DNA of 64,000 bases from an uncultured Oscillospiraceae bacterium (GCA_902492895.1 CABUNG010000005.1:1-64000); one strand, 5' to 3'. Positions 1 through 9,400 are shown, counted from the first letter of the stretch. Notes: generated by a model not told the origin, from the sequence alone. Numbers and translations are program-made.

Positions 1-1397
1 CGATACAGCGCCACGCCGTCCCGGGTCAGGGCCACATACAAGGACTCGTCGTCCTCCCCGCGGGGGCTGTGCACCCCCAGGGTCAATATCAGAGCGGCCG
101 CAAGCAGATAAAGGGCGGAAAATCCAACGAAAAACACCGCCACATCCAGCAGCAGCCAGTTGGTCAGGATCGCATACTGTGCCGTCGCTGTTGCCATGAG
201 CAACAGCATCGGCAGGCCGATCGGCAGCGTCGACCAAAGGCGTTTCATCCGCGTCCGCCGCTCTTCCCTCTTGGAAAAAGGGACGGCGGCGCGGGCCAGC
301 ACCTCGTCATCCGAGGAAAATTCCGGAATGGGAAGCGGCTCATACAGGCGGGGGACCAGCGCCGCTTTGATCCGGACCAGGCCGGCCGGCAGTCGTCTGC
401 GCAGAAACGCCCGGATGAGCGAGGCGTCATAGGCCGTCAGATCCTGACCCCGCAGGACAATCCGGCGGCTGTCCGCAAACAGGGCGATGACGTTGGCCGT
501 TTCGATGTAGGCAGTCACCTCCGAAAAGGGCAGGATACTCGTACCGCGGGCTGTCACGCATTCGAGCCGGTCGGTATAAAACTCCAGCTTCTGCCCCTGG
601 AGTGCAGCCGGATCGGCCATCCGCGTGGCATAGGCCATGCGGAGATGGCGCTCCCGCTTCATTCGGCTCCAGACCAGTCCCCCGATCAGGGCGAGAACCG
701 ATCCCATAACGAGCAGGAGCGTCGCCCCGATCATCGCGGTATTGCCGCCGGCCGCTGCATCGCCGATCGCCATCCATCCGAACAGGAGGATGAGAAGGAT
801 CATACCGATGAGCAGCGTGATCCCATGTCCGGCGCTCAAATGGGTGATTTCCAGATATTCCGAAAGGGAGAGCGGGCGGCCGCCGACCAAAATCCGCAGC
901 CGGCCGGGATCCTCGTCCTCTTCCGGTTCGGCGGGGACTTCCCAAGGATTCGGGGGTATGCCGTATCCGGGCGGCACCGTTTCGTAAGGCGATGCAGGCC
1001 CCGTCCAAACCGGAGGCTGTCCCATCGGCGGCGGATACCCTGCCCCCGTTCCATAACCCGGTGGCGGCACAGGCGTGCCGTAGGCGGGAGCGGACGGCTG
1101 CCCGTACGGCGGATACACCGGCGGCACTCCATACGGTGTGCCCGGCATGGTGCCGTAGGGAGAGGCCGGGGGAACGACATATGGGACGCCCGGCGGGGTA
1201 CCATAGGGAGAAGCCGGCGGGACCGTCGGCGGCCGGTCGGCGGAACGGTCCGGATTTTCCGGCCCCGCACTCTGCCAGGCCGGCGGCTGCTCGGCCGGTA
1301 TGGAACCCGGATCGGCGGGGGGATTCACCTGTCCGGGCGGCGTATTTTTCAGCCACGGTTCCGGCTGCATATCCGGAAGGCGGTCGTTTTCGTCCAT
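1..1397 (-). CDS. YcxB-like membrane protein with proline-rich N-terminus (partial)
   Basis: The frame is open from an ATG at 1397 to the left window edge (465 codons seen), so the C-terminus is missing. Residues about 20-150 are a Pro/Gly/Tyr-rich disordered segment with repeats of the type PYGTPPG. Next comes a pair of hydrophobic segments (about 190-245), a YcxB-like soluble segment containing IVLRGQDLTAYDASLIRAFL, and a second hydrophobic pair near the visible end. It resembles the next four genes, with which it forms a same-strand series; the next gene ends 28 bp upstream. Pro-rich tails of this kind occur on membrane proteins that make protein contacts, but the role here is unknown. The family call rests on resemblance to the downstream paralogues and is moderate. 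Confidence 0.6.
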   Translation of the reverse strand, partial: MDENDRLPDMQPEPWLKNTPPGQVNPPADPGSIPAEQPPAWQSAGPENPDRSADRPPTVPPASPYGTPPGVPYVVPPASPYGTMPGTPYGVPPVYPPYGQPSAPAYGTPVPPPGYGTGAGYPPPMGQPPVWTGPASPYETVPPGYGIPPNPWEVPAEPEEDEDPGRLRILVGGRPLSLSEYLEITHLSAGHGITLLIGMILLILLFGWMAIGDAAAGGNTAMIGATLLLVMGSVLALIGGLVWSRMKRERHLRMAYATRMADPAALQGQKLEFYTDRLECVTARGTSILPFSEVTAYIETANVIALFADSRRIVLRGQDLTAYDASLIRAFLRRRLPAGLVRIKAALVPRLYEPLPIPEFSSDDEVLARAAVPFSKREERRTRMKRLWSTLPIGLPMLLLMATATAQYAILTNWLLLDVAVFFVGFSALYLLAAALILTLGVHSPRGEDDESLYVALTRDGVALY

Positions 1398-1425
1398 CTG
1401 GCTCACCCTTTCGTGAGAGAATGCG

Positions 1426-2568
1426 TCAGGATTTCGGCTTTTTGGGAATCATGCGGGCATCCACCAGCCGTTTCAGCTCGTCCAAGTCCGCAATGGTGCG
1501 TTTGGGCAGGGTGACGGCCAGGGAATGGGTGTAAAAATCCACCCGGTCAGGTCTTTCCACCGCCCGGGAAATATCGTTCCAGGGAATGCGCAGTTCTTTC
1601 TCCCGGCCCGCAGCGCCCCATAGTGTCAGTCCGGAGGGGGTCAGGTCAACCGACAGGCGCAGGGCCTCCCCTCCCGAGATCCGGATCACGGTATTCGCTT
1701 TGCTGCGGCTGGTGATGTATCCGATGAGGAACAGCCCCACCACCACCGCGAGGAAAACCAGGATCGCGGGGATGCCCAGGCACAGATCAAACGACAGCGC
1801 CAGCAAAAACGCGAAAAAGGCCAAATTGGGCAGGTTTTTCATATAACCTTCCACCGAAGAGGCCGTCATCAGACGGACAAATTCCTTGGGCGTATATTCC
1901 ACCCGGAAAGACATCTCGGCCTCTTCTTCCGGAACGGGAGACAAGTCGGGAAGCGGCAGGCGCTCGGCCGCTCCGGGAATCAGGCGTCCGTAAAGCCTTT
2001 GCCTGGGTCCGGGTACATACGACAAGGCGTATTGGCGGAGAAGCGCGGCATCGGCTTCCGTTAAGCAGCGAGCGGGTAGCACGATGGAACGGCCTTCCGC
2101 CCCGCCGAACACCATCAGATCCGGCGATTCGATGTAAAGGGTACACTGGGCAAGCGGGATCTCGGTTACGGCTTTTGCCGTCGTTTTCCGGACGATACCC
2201 GGCGAAACGGTTACGATCCCCTCGTATCGGTAGCCCGTCATCCGGGTTTGGTCGTAGCCCCGCCCGGCCCTGGTCCGCATCTGACGGGGCATCATGACGA
2301 ACAGGTAGGCTTCCATCAGCACGAGCAGAAGGGCCATCAGCAGAAGGGAAACGTCCAGTCCGCGCCCGGCCCGGAAGTCAAACACCAAAAACAGCAGACA
2401 AACACCGAACAGCACGGCTGTGGTGACGAGCTGAATCGTCCGCAGCCGGAACGCCGGGGTTCCCCGGGACAGCAGTTCCTGGAACCGGACGTATTCCTCC
2501 CGTTTCAGATCCGCCGAAAAGGCTGCGGTGCCGGCCTGTTCCGGAGTCTGCGGCATTCCGTTATCCAC
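1426..2568 (-). CDS. Two-unit YcxB-like membrane protein
   Basis: 380 residues starting at a GTG preceded by AAAGGGGTGA. The protein is an internal duplication. Each half has a short amphipathic start (KREEYVRFQELL; YTPKEFVRLMTAS), two hydrophobic helices, a beta-rich cytosolic part and a closing signature (VLPARCLTEADAALLRQ; VTLPKRTIADLDELKRL). This layout is typical of YcxB-like proteins of unknown function, which usually have only one unit. It overlaps the end of the upstream gene by 8 bp, which suggests translational coupling. No catalytic motif was seen. Confidence 0.7.
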   Translation of the reverse strand: MDNGMPQTPEQAGTAAFSADLKREEYVRFQELLSRGTPAFRLRTIQLVTTAVLFGVCLLFLVFDFRAGRGLDVSLLLMALLLVLMEAYLFVMMPRQMRTRAGRGYDQTRMTGYRYEGIVTVSPGIVRKTTAKAVTEIPLAQCTLYIESPDLMVFGGAEGRSIVLPARCLTEADAALLRQYALSYVPGPRQRLYGRLIPGAAERLPLPDLSPVPEEEAEMSFRVEYTPKEFVRLMTASSVEGYMKNLPNLAFFAFLLALSFDLCLGIPAILVFLAVVVGLFLIGYITSRSKANTVIRISGGEALRLSVDLTPSGLTLWGAAGREKELRIPWNDISRAVERPDRVDFYTHSLAVTLPKRTIADLDELKRLVDARMIPKKPKS

Positions 2569-3121
2569 GCTCCGTCACCCCTTTCCCGTCCGCAATCCAT
2601 GTGCGGAGCCGCCGAATATCCTCGTCCGTGAGCAGGCGCTTGGGAATCCAGATCCGTACTTCCCGGCCATAGGCCATGTTGAAAAAGCTGTCGGTTTCGG
2701 CCGACCGGGTGATGAGGGCCCGCGGCAGCGTCCCCTCCAGGCCGCCGCTCCGGATCTCCACGCCATCGACAGTGAACCGGTAGGTTCCCGCCATGCCGAG
2801 TTCCGGCTTTTCATCAAATTCTCTGGCGGCCGCCCCCTTGTCGAGCAAGGGGGCAAAAATCCCGTCGTAGCCGATTAAGAAAACCCCCACCAGCAACAGT
2901 CCCGCCGCAACGGAGGGCGCCAGGGAAATCCAGCTTCCAAAAAACAGGCCCGCGAGTCCGAGCGCGCCGAGCAGCGCACCGCCGCCCGTAATCAGAGGCA
3001 GATGGCCCCGGCGCTGTTCCCGCCGAAGCTGGGCCGCATACTGCATATAATCCTCCCGCGTGATCAGCACGCTGAGAGTCAGAATCGTCTTGTCCTCCCG
3101 GGGATTTTCCCGCTCCGGCAT
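2561..3121 (-). CDS. YcxB-like membrane protein
   Basis: 186 residues from the ATG at 3121. I prefer this start to the ATG at 3139 because GGGAGGTGG lies 7 nt before it, whereas 3139 has its purine run directly abutting. It has one YcxB-like unit: LITREDYMQYAAQLRRE, two hydrophobic helices (about residues 45-90), a beta-rich region, and IWIPKRLLTDEDIRRLRTW near the end. It is a third member of the tandem paralogue array. Function is unknown. Confidence 0.7.
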   Translation of the reverse strand: MPERENPREDKTILTLSVLITREDYMQYAAQLRREQRRGHLPLITGGGALLGALGLAGLFFGSWISLAPSVAAGLLLVGVFLIGYDGIFAPLLDKGAAAREFDEKPELGMAGTYRFTVDGVEIRSGGLEGTLPRALITRSAETDSFFNMAYGREVRIWIPKRLLTDEDIRRLRTWIADGKGVTERG

Positions 3122-3157
3122 ATAAAGGCCACCTCCCATCCTTTAATTATTAAAAAA

Positions 3158-3715
3158 TCAAAACATCCAGTTGCGCATCACACGCCGGCGGCGGATAAAC
3201 GTCACGCGTAGCTGTTCGAGCACATCGTCCCGCCGTTCCTCCGGAATGCAGCGTTTCGGCAGGATGAGAAACCGCTCCCTGTCCTTGAGAAACAGAATAA
3301 TCTCCGGCGTTTCAATACATTCCGGCATCAGGGCGTATTGATCGGTCAGCGTCAGCGTTGGCGCGGCCGTCACCACATTGTCGGGAAACAGGCGCAGGGT
3401 TGCCGGGCAAAACAACGCCGCATAGATGACATAGTCGCGTTCCGCCTGTCGCCGGACGGCAGCCGGCTCGGCCACAAAAAACAGTAGCAGAAGCAGCGGG
3501 CACAGCGCGCAGAAAAACACCGAAATCAGCGGCGGAACCGCCGGCCAGCGGAAGGAAAACACCCCGATGAGCAGCACGAGCGATGCCGCGCCGACGACAA
3601 AAGGCGTCGACCGCAGCGTCCCTGTCCGTCTGGCGGCGATCAGCGCCGCACGGACATATTCGTCCTTCGTGACATTGACCGGGAATTCCGCCCGGGGCTG
3701 TGTTTCATAGGCCAT
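3158..3715 (-). CDS. YcxB-like membrane protein
   Basis: 185 residues from the ATG at 3715. GGGGAG stands 5 nt upstream, making this better than the in-frame ATG at 3733. Features are NVTKDEYVRAALIAARR, two long hydrophobic helices (about residues 35-85), then a soluble region ending in LILPKRCIPEERRDDVLEQL and an Arg-rich tail. It has the same architecture as its neighbours and probably shares a transcript with them. Function is unknown. Confidence 0.7.
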   Translation of the reverse strand: MAYETQPRAEFPVNVTKDEYVRAALIAARRTGTLRSTPFVVGAASLVLLIGVFSFRWPAVPPLISVFFCALCPLLLLLFFVAEPAAVRRQAERDYVIYAALFCPATLRLFPDNVVTAAPTLTLTDQYALMPECIETPEIILFLKDRERFLILPKRCIPEERRDDVLEQLRVTFIRRRRVMRNWMF

Positions 3716-3757
3716 GGGGACTCCCCTCTCCATTCCTCTGTCTCCGGCAGAACGTCG

Positions 3758-4264
3758 TTAGAGCTCCGCTCCGTTATCGGGATCCGGTTCTCCTTCCAGC
3801 TTCCGTTTCAGGAAAGCCAGGCAATCCTCCGGGAGCCCCCTGTGGGGAAGCGGCACCATCTCGGTGCCATACCGCAGGATATACAGCCCCGGCAACGCGG
3901 TGAGGGTTTCAGTCCCAAAAGCGTGGATGTCCTCCGCCTCTCCAAAACGCAGGCCCTCTTCATACACCCGCAGCCGGGTCGGCCGTCTGTCCTTCATCTC
4001 CTGCCCGGACAGATGACGGGCCCGCCATTCCGGAACAATCCAGAGCGATGCGATGAGAAGCAGGGACAGGATCCCCAGAAACAGACTGCTCAGTGCCTCC
4101 TGTCCCTGGGCGAAAAACGGCACGATACACCAGGCGGCGAGCAGGCCGAGCACAACGGTCTCCACCACCCGGCCGGCCGTGCCGACCCGTCTTATATCGC
4201 CGTATTTGAGTGACCGGTAGATGTCGTCCCTCGTCAGGGTTATCCCGATATCCCACTTTTCCAC
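3758..4264 (-). CDS. YcxB-like membrane protein
   Basis: 168 residues from a GTG at 4264, 9 bp after the gyrB stop codon, with GAGGTG 5 nt before the start, so it may be read from the gyrB transcript. It begins ITLTRDDIYRSLKYGDIRR, has two hydrophobic helices (about 30-75) and ends with VPLPHRGLPEDCLAFLKRKL, the same signature as the other four proteins. Function is unknown. Confidence 0.65.
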   Translation of the reverse strand: MEKWDIGITLTRDDIYRSLKYGDIRRVGTAGRVVETVVLGLLAAWCIVPFFAQGQEALSSLFLGILSLLLIASLWIVPEWRARHLSGQEMKDRRPTRLRVYEEGLRFGEAEDIHAFGTETLTALPGLYILRYGTEMVPLPHRGLPEDCLAFLKRKLEGEPDPDNGAEL

Positions 4265-4273
4265 AGGGACACC

Positions 4274-6238
4274 TCACACGTCCAGATTGGACACGTATTT
4301 GGCATTGCGCTCGATGAATTCCCGGCGGGGCTCCACTTTGTCCCCCATCAGGATGGTGAACGCTTCATCGGCTGCTTCCGCATCCTCCAGTTCAACTTTC
4401 AGCATGGTGCGGAAAGCCGGATCCATCGTGGTTTCCCACAGCTGTTCGGGATCCATTTCACCAAGGCCCTTATACCGCTGGATATCGGCGTTTCCGCCGA
4501 ATTCGGCGATATACTGATCCCGTTCGGGATCGGAAAAAGCGTACCGCACCTGTTTGCCGCGGGAAACCTTAAACAGCGGCGGCTGCGCGATATACACATG
4601 TCCCTCCTCCACAAGGGGGCGCATATAGCGGAAAAAGAAGGTGAGCAGCAGGGTCCGGATATGGGATCCGTCGACGTCGGCATCGGCCATGATGATGACC
4701 TTGCCGTACCGGAGTTTGGAGAGATCAAAGTCGTCCCCGATGCCGCAGCCGAGCGCGATGACGATGGGCACCAGCTTTTCGTTGCCGTACACCTTATCGA
4801 GCCGCGCTTTTTCAACGTTCAACATCTTACCCCACAGCGGCAGGATGGCTTGGAAATTCCGGTCCCGGCCCTGAATAGCCGAGCCGCCGGCCGAGTCACC
4901 CTCGACGATATACAGTTCGGTCCGCTCCGCATCGCTCCAGATGCAGTCGGCGAGTTTTTCGGGCATACGGGTGTTCGCGAGTCCGCTCTTTTTCCGCGCG
5001 AGCTCTCTGGCCTTCTGCGCAGCCTCCCGCACCCGGGCGGCATTGATGGACTTTTCAAGGATCGCCTTGGCAACCGCGGGATTTTCCTCGAGAAACGGCA
5101 CGAGTTTATCGGCAAGCAGGGTGTTGACCAGCGGTCCGATGATGGTGCTGCCGAGCTTGGCTTTCGTCTGTCCCTCAAACTGGGCGTCTTTGAGCTTGAC
5201 GCTGATGACCGCGGTCATACCCTCCCGCACATCGTCGCCCTTGAGGTTGGTGTCCGCGTCCTTGAGCATGGAGTGCCGGCGGGCATAATCGTTGAAAATG
5301 CGGGTGATGCCGGTTTTAAAGGCGTTTTCGTGGACGCCGCCGTCCACGGTATGAATATTGTTAGCAAAAGAAATGATGTTCTCGTTGTAGCTGTCGTTGT
5401 ACTGAAACGCGACCTCGACAATGGAATCCCCGTCGGTGGTGGACATATGCACGACCTGATCGTGCAGCACCTGATAGCCGCGCGTCTTATTCATGAATTC
5501 CACAAAGGAGGAGATGCCGCCTTCATAACAATATTCCTGGCTCAGCACATTGTCCGCGTCGCGGGTATCCGTCAGGGTGATTTTCAGTCCCGCATTGAGG
5601 AAGGCCTGCTCCCGCAGGCGCTTTTGCAGAACTTCGAACTCATATTCCACCGTTTCGGTAAAAATCTCGGGATCGGCTTTGAAGCGGATGAGCGTCCCCG
5701 TCTCTTCCGTAGAACCGATGACGGTCAGATCATTCACCGGCACGCCCCGTTCGAACCGCTGGGCGTACACATTGCCTTCCCGGGAGACCTCCACTTCCAG
5801 CCATTCCGAAAGGGCGTTGACCACCGAAGAGCCGACCCCGTGCAGGCCGCCCGACACTTTATAGCCGCTGCCGCCGAATTTGCCGCCCGCATGCAGCACC
5901 GTGAGAACCACCGTGACCGAGGGCAGACCCAGCTTTTCGTTGATACCCACAGGAATGCCGCGGCCGTTATCCCTTACCGTCACGACATTGCCGGGAAGAA
6001 TCTCGACCTCGATATGGGTACACACACCGGCGAGGGCTTCGTCGATGGAGTTGTCCACAATTTCATACACCAGATGGTGAAGTCCCCGGGGGCCGGTTGA
6101 ACCGATGTACATGCCCGGACGTTTCCGGACCGCCTCCAGTCCCTCGAGAACCTGTATCTGGCTTTCATCGTACACCTCGTTATCCGCGCGGGTCATCGCG
6201 CTTTCGAGGGCCTGATCCATTTCCATTTCCGTACTCAT
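4274..6238 (-). CDS. gyrB: DNA gyrase subunit B
   Basis: 654 residues. This is the ATPase subunit of DNA gyrase, which introduces negative supercoils together with GyrA (not in this window). The GHKL ATPase domain shows EIVDNSIDEA, DNGRGIPVG and GGKFGGSGYKVSGGLHGVG; the TOPRIM domain shows EGDSAGG and DADVDGSHI; and IQRYKGLGEMDPEQLWETT is near the C-terminus. The start at 6238 has GGAGG 10 nt upstream, whereas the upstream ATG at 6271 has no good ribosome site. Length fits the family. It follows remB in the usual origin order. Confidence 0.97.
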   Translation of the reverse strand: MSTEMEMDQALESAMTRADNEVYDESQIQVLEGLEAVRKRPGMYIGSTGPRGLHHLVYEIVDNSIDEALAGVCTHIEVEILPGNVVTVRDNGRGIPVGINEKLGLPSVTVVLTVLHAGGKFGGSGYKVSGGLHGVGSSVVNALSEWLEVEVSREGNVYAQRFERGVPVNDLTVIGSTEETGTLIRFKADPEIFTETVEYEFEVLQKRLREQAFLNAGLKITLTDTRDADNVLSQEYCYEGGISSFVEFMNKTRGYQVLHDQVVHMSTTDGDSIVEVAFQYNDSYNENIISFANNIHTVDGGVHENAFKTGITRIFNDYARRHSMLKDADTNLKGDDVREGMTAVISVKLKDAQFEGQTKAKLGSTIIGPLVNTLLADKLVPFLEENPAVAKAILEKSINAARVREAAQKARELARKKSGLANTRMPEKLADCIWSDAERTELYIVEGDSAGGSAIQGRDRNFQAILPLWGKMLNVEKARLDKVYGNEKLVPIVIALGCGIGDDFDLSKLRYGKVIIMADADVDGSHIRTLLLTFFFRYMRPLVEEGHVYIAQPPLFKVSRGKQVRYAFSDPERDQYIAEFGGNADIQRYKGLGEMDPEQLWETTMDPAFRTMLKVELEDAEAADEAFTILMGDKVEPRREFIERNAKYVSNLDV

Positions 6239-6273
6239 GTCGGAGCTTCCTCCCATTCGCGTGTTCGCCATGT

Positions 6274-6546
6274 TCAGACGTTTGATAAACCTTCCACAAA
6301 ACCGGTCCGCTTGAGCAGAGTCGATGAGGATATCTGCGAAATATACACCGTCTCGGTTCCGTCCCCATCCACACACACCACAAACGACTTCGGCAGTTCC
6401 ATGGTGACATTGCAGACACGGCCGCCTTTTTCGGCATCTGCGAGAAATTGGCGGGTATTTTTCGAAATCGTGGCATTCTCCATGTCGAAAATACCCACAA
6501 TATCCCGCAGCCGGACCACCGTTTCCTGACCGAGATGCAGATACAT
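6274..6546 (-). CDS. remB: RemB-like regulator (DUF370)
   Basis: 90 residues with AAAGGAG before the ATG. It begins YLHLGQETVV and continues IVGIFDMENATISKNTR, typical of the small DUF370 family placed between recF and gyrB (YaaB/RemB of Bacillus, linked to extracellular-matrix gene control). The start of gyrB lies 36 bp downstream. The family and position are clear; a matrix-regulating role in this organism is an inference. Confidence 0.9.
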   Translation of the reverse strand: MYLHLGQETVVRLRDIVGIFDMENATISKNTRQFLADAEKGGRVCNVTMELPKSFVVCVDGDGTETVYISQISSSTLLKRTGFVEGLSNV

Positions 6547-6577
6547 CGGCCCGTCTCCTTTCGTTTATCCCGAAGCT

Positions 6578-7684
6578 TTATCCCTCGAGAACCCCTTGTT
6601 TCATGTGAAACTCCACGCCGCCGTCCATGCGGCGGAGGGGTGCCGGGTCACAGCAGGTGATGAATACCTGCCAGTCATGGATATGATTGAGAATATAATC
6701 CTGCCGGGACGCGTCGAGCTCACTCATCACATCGTCCAGAAGCGCAACCGGCTGTTCACCCGTGACGTCCCGGAGCAGGGTCGCCTCTGCGAGTTTCAGA
6801 GCAAGAACCGCCGAGCGCTGCTGTCCCTGTGAGCCATATGTCCTGGCAGGCAGTCCGGCGATCAAAACCTCCAGATCGTCCCTGTGGGGGCCTGCCGTTG
6901 TAAAACCGGCGGTCCTGTCGGCCTCGCGGCTTTCCTCCAAGACGCGGCAGAGGGCTTCGGCGACCGCTTGCTCCCCATTTCCGAGAACGTCCGTCAATCC
7001 GTCGCCGGCCGGGCGGTAGAGAACCTCAAACGACTCCTTTCCGCCCGACAGTCCCCGATAAATCTCGGCCGCCGCCGGATACAGCCGCCCGATATAGGCG
7101 TTCCGGGCCCGGAGGAGGCGGGCGCCTGCGTGGGACAGGCGCTGATCCCAGATATCGAGCATGGAGGCGAGATCCCCATGCAGACGACAATCTTTCAGCA
7201 AGGTGTTGCGCTGGCTGAGGGCCCTGGTATATTCCCGCAGGCTCTTGATGTAACCAGGGCGCAGCTGGCAGTAGGCTGCGTCGATAAACCGGCGGCGCTC
7301 TTCAGGTCCCCCCTTGACCAACGTCAGATGTGCGGGAGAAAAGACCACTCCACAAAAATGACCCGCCAACGAAGAAGGGGACGGCTGCGGCAATCCATTG
7401 AGCTCAGCAGAACGGCGGGAGCGGATCTGCAGGATCGCCTCCTGCTCCCGTTCCTCCGCCAGGAATGCGAGAGACAGACGGCTTTCCTCCTGCCCGAGAG
7501 CGACCAGTTCTCCGTCTTTTGCCCCCCGGAAACTGCGGGATCCCGTAAAAAGCCACAGGGCTTCGAGCAGATTGGTCTTTCCCTGGGCATTTTCACCCCA
7601 AATCACATTCACACCGGGTCCGGGCTGCCAGCAGGTCTCTTTCAGGTTGCGAAAATGCCGCAGTTCCAAACGTTCGGCCCGCAT
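6578..7684 (-). CDS. recF: DNA replication/repair protein RecF
   Basis: 368 residues, an SMC-like ATPase that loads RecA at single-strand gaps with RecO and RecR. It begins RLELRHFRNLK, the Walker A motif is WGENAQGKTNLLEA, the signature region is YGSQGQQRSAVLALKLAE and the Walker B region is PVALLDDVMSELDASRQ. AAAAGGAGAG precedes the ATG. It lies between yaaA and remB as in most Bacillota, and its length is normal. Confidence 0.96.
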   Translation of the reverse strand: MRAERLELRHFRNLKETCWQPGPGVNVIWGENAQGKTNLLEALWLFTGSRSFRGAKDGELVALGQEESRLSLAFLAEEREQEAILQIRSRRSAELNGLPQPSPSSLAGHFCGVVFSPAHLTLVKGGPEERRRFIDAAYCQLRPGYIKSLREYTRALSQRNTLLKDCRLHGDLASMLDIWDQRLSHAGARLLRARNAYIGRLYPAAAEIYRGLSGGKESFEVLYRPAGDGLTDVLGNGEQAVAEALCRVLEESREADRTAGFTTAGPHRDDLEVLIAGLPARTYGSQGQQRSAVLALKLAEATLLRDVTGEQPVALLDDVMSELDASRQDYILNHIHDWQVFITCCDPAPLRRMDGGVEFHMKQGVLEG

Positions 7685-7708
7685 GTTTTCTCTCCTTTTC
7701 GGAGGTGT

Positions 7709-7930
7709 TCAGTCCGCAGCCCGGACGATGATGGTCCGGTTCTCGGCTTCCACCCGGTCACCGGGAACCAGCTTTCGCCCCCGCTGCAGACAGGTTTCTC
7801 CCCCGACCTTTACCCGGCCTTCAAGAACCATCCATTTCGCCTGTCCGCCCGTCTGCGCCAAACCCGCCAATTTCAAAAGCGCATCCAGACGAATGAACGG
7901 CGTGTGGATAACTTGTGTTGTTTCCATCAT
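7709..7930 (-). CDS. yaaA: S4-domain RNA-binding protein YaaA
   Basis: 73 residues with an S4 RNA-binding fold: IRLDALLKLAGLAQTGGQAKWMV, then GRVKVGGE and a closing GDRV. This is the short YaaA-type protein found between dnaN and recF. The ATG overlaps the dnaN stop by 4 bp, and a second ATG directly follows at 7927, so either may be used. Its likely role is ribosome or RNA binding. The start of the gene contains a perfect DnaA box (7903-7911). Confidence 0.88.
   Translation of the reverse strand: MMETTQVIHTPFIRLDALLKLAGLAQTGGQAKWMVLEGRVKVGGETCLQRGRKLVPGDRVEAENRTIIVRAAD
7903..7911 (-). promoter_or_regulatory. Perfect DnaA box inside yaaA
   Basis: The plus strand reads TGTGGATAA, so the minus strand reads TTATCCACA, the consensus DnaA box. 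It lies inside the yaaA coding region, about 1.1 kb from the dnaA-dnaN intergenic region. I found no other perfect copy in the origin intergenic regions. It could be an accessory binding site or chance. Confidence 0.4.
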
Positions 7931-9027
7931 TTCTTCAGCCTCACCGGCAATACCAGGAAAAGAAAATTCTCGCCGTTCAGCGGCAGAACCTTCATGGGCG
8001 ACAGCGGACCGTTGAGTTCCAATCGCACTTCGTCGGTCTCGGCATTTTTCAGCGCGTCCAGCAGGAAGCGGCTGTTGAAGCCCATTTCTTCCTCATTTCC
8101 CTCGATGGAAGCCCCGACCACATCGCTGGCGCTGCCCAAGGGGGTGGTGCAGGAAACGTGGATCTGCCCATCCTGGAAACGGCAGATGAGCGGCGATTTC
8201 AGCCGGTCGTTGATGACCAGGGAGGCGCGCTCCACCGCGTCCATCAAAGACCGGGTTCCCACCTTGATGGTGGTGGAGAAGCCGTCGGGAATCGCCTTGC
8301 GGTAAGGCAGGAATTCCCCGTCCAGCAGACGGGAGATCACGGCGTATCCCCCGATCTCGAGCACGATATGGCGTCGGCCGACCGCCAGCGCCGCGGGGGT
8401 ATCCTCATCGGAGAGAAGCTTAAGCACCTCGGAAAGGGTCTTGCCGGGCACCACAAACTGCATCGTCTCGCCGCTCTTGACCTCTTCCAGCCGCATGGCA
8501 AGCCGGGTGCCGTCCACGGCCACCAGCCGGAGAGAACCGTTTTCCAATTCAAACTGGACGCCGGTGTGGACCGGCCGGGCATCGGTCTGGGCCACAGCGA
8601 AAAGCGTCTGGCGAATCATAGAACGGAGCAGATTCTGCGGCAGGGTGAGTCCCACCCCGTCCCCCACCGAAGGAAGTTCCGGGTATTCGGCCGCGGAAAT
8701 GCCCATGATGGTGAATTCCGTCATCCCGCTGCGGATGAGGGTGTTGAACTTGTCGTCGCTGGATAGGGTGACGTCTTCGCCGGGTAGCCGCCGGACAATG
8801 TCGCTGAACAGGCGGGCGGTGAGGACAATTTCACCCGGTTCGCTGACCTGTGCCTCGATGGTGGTGGTGATCCCCATTTCCAGGTCATACCCCGCGAGAA
8901 ACAGGGAACTGCCCGACGCACGCAGAAGGATACCCTCGAGAGCCGGCAGAGTGGTTTTACCGGACACACCTCTCTGCACGTTCCCGACGGCATCGATGAG
9001 AGCTTGCTTATCACAGAGAATATGCAT
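7927..9027 (-). CDS. dnaN: DNA polymerase III sliding clamp beta subunit
   Basis: 366 residues starting MHILCDKQALIDAVGNVQRGVS. The clamp tethers DNA polymerase III to DNA. The three-domain clamp pattern is visible (LPALEGILLRASGSSLFLAGYDLEMG near the N-terminus; LNGPLSPMKVLPL and a closing LVLPVRLKK). The ATG at 9027 follows GGAAAGGA by 8 nt; an upstream in-frame TTG has no ribosome site. It ends in an overlap with yaaA. Confidence 0.97.
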   Translation of the reverse strand: MHILCDKQALIDAVGNVQRGVSGKTTLPALEGILLRASGSSLFLAGYDLEMGITTTIEAQVSEPGEIVLTARLFSDIVRRLPGEDVTLSSDDKFNTLIRSGMTEFTIMGISAAEYPELPSVGDGVGLTLPQNLLRSMIRQTLFAVAQTDARPVHTGVQFELENGSLRLVAVDGTRLAMRLEEVKSGETMQFVVPGKTLSEVLKLLSDEDTPAALAVGRRHIVLEIGGYAVISRLLDGEFLPYRKAIPDGFSTTIKVGTRSLMDAVERASLVINDRLKSPLICRFQDGQIHVSCTTPLGSASDVVGASIEGNEEEMGFNSRFLLDALKNAETDEVRLELNGPLSPMKVLPLNGENFLFLVLPVRLKK

Positions 9028-9400
9028 ACGATCCGTCCTTTCCAAAAATAATCCGTCTGATTGGTTCTATCGGCAGACTTGTCCGCATACACTAGTGGCA
9101 GGGACAAGACATGGATATAAACAACATCTTCTTTTCTTTTTTCGTCGTCTATAGTAGGGGCTGTGGAAACAGTGGAAAAGCCCGGAAAGCCGCAGACAGG
9201 CTGAAAAATGGGAAAAGAAAACGGTGAATGTTTCGGGGGCGAAAAAAGGGGAAAAGTGAAAGGAGTATCCGGCTTTCCCCATCGCGGTGAAAAGGTGTTG
9301 GGGGAATGTGGAAGATACGGTGGAAGGCAAGGAGGACGCCCTTACAAAATATCCACCGGACTCCACAGGTCTTTCACAATACTCATGGTTGAACTGACGG
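9028..9400. other. dnaA-dnaN intergenic region, oriC candidate
   Basis: A 373-bp gap without a convincing gene. The plus strand from about 9165 to 9345 is strikingly purine-rich. Near-matches to the DnaA box occur at 9162-9170 (TGTGGAAAC) and 9307-9315 (TGTGGAAGA), with weaker ones near 9350-9367. The position between dnaA and dnaN is where many Bacillota have their origin or part of it. No perfect box is present here, so the call rests on gene order, composition and degenerate boxes. Confidence 0.5.

Noticed and set aside
69..1514. 481-codon plus-strand open frame at the left edge
   Set aside because: It is Arg/Gly-rich and antisense to the YcxB-like gene, whose open frame runs from 1397 to the edge with membrane helices and family resemblance.
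4598..6100. 500-codon plus-strand open frame
   Set aside because: It is antisense to gyrB, which is certain.
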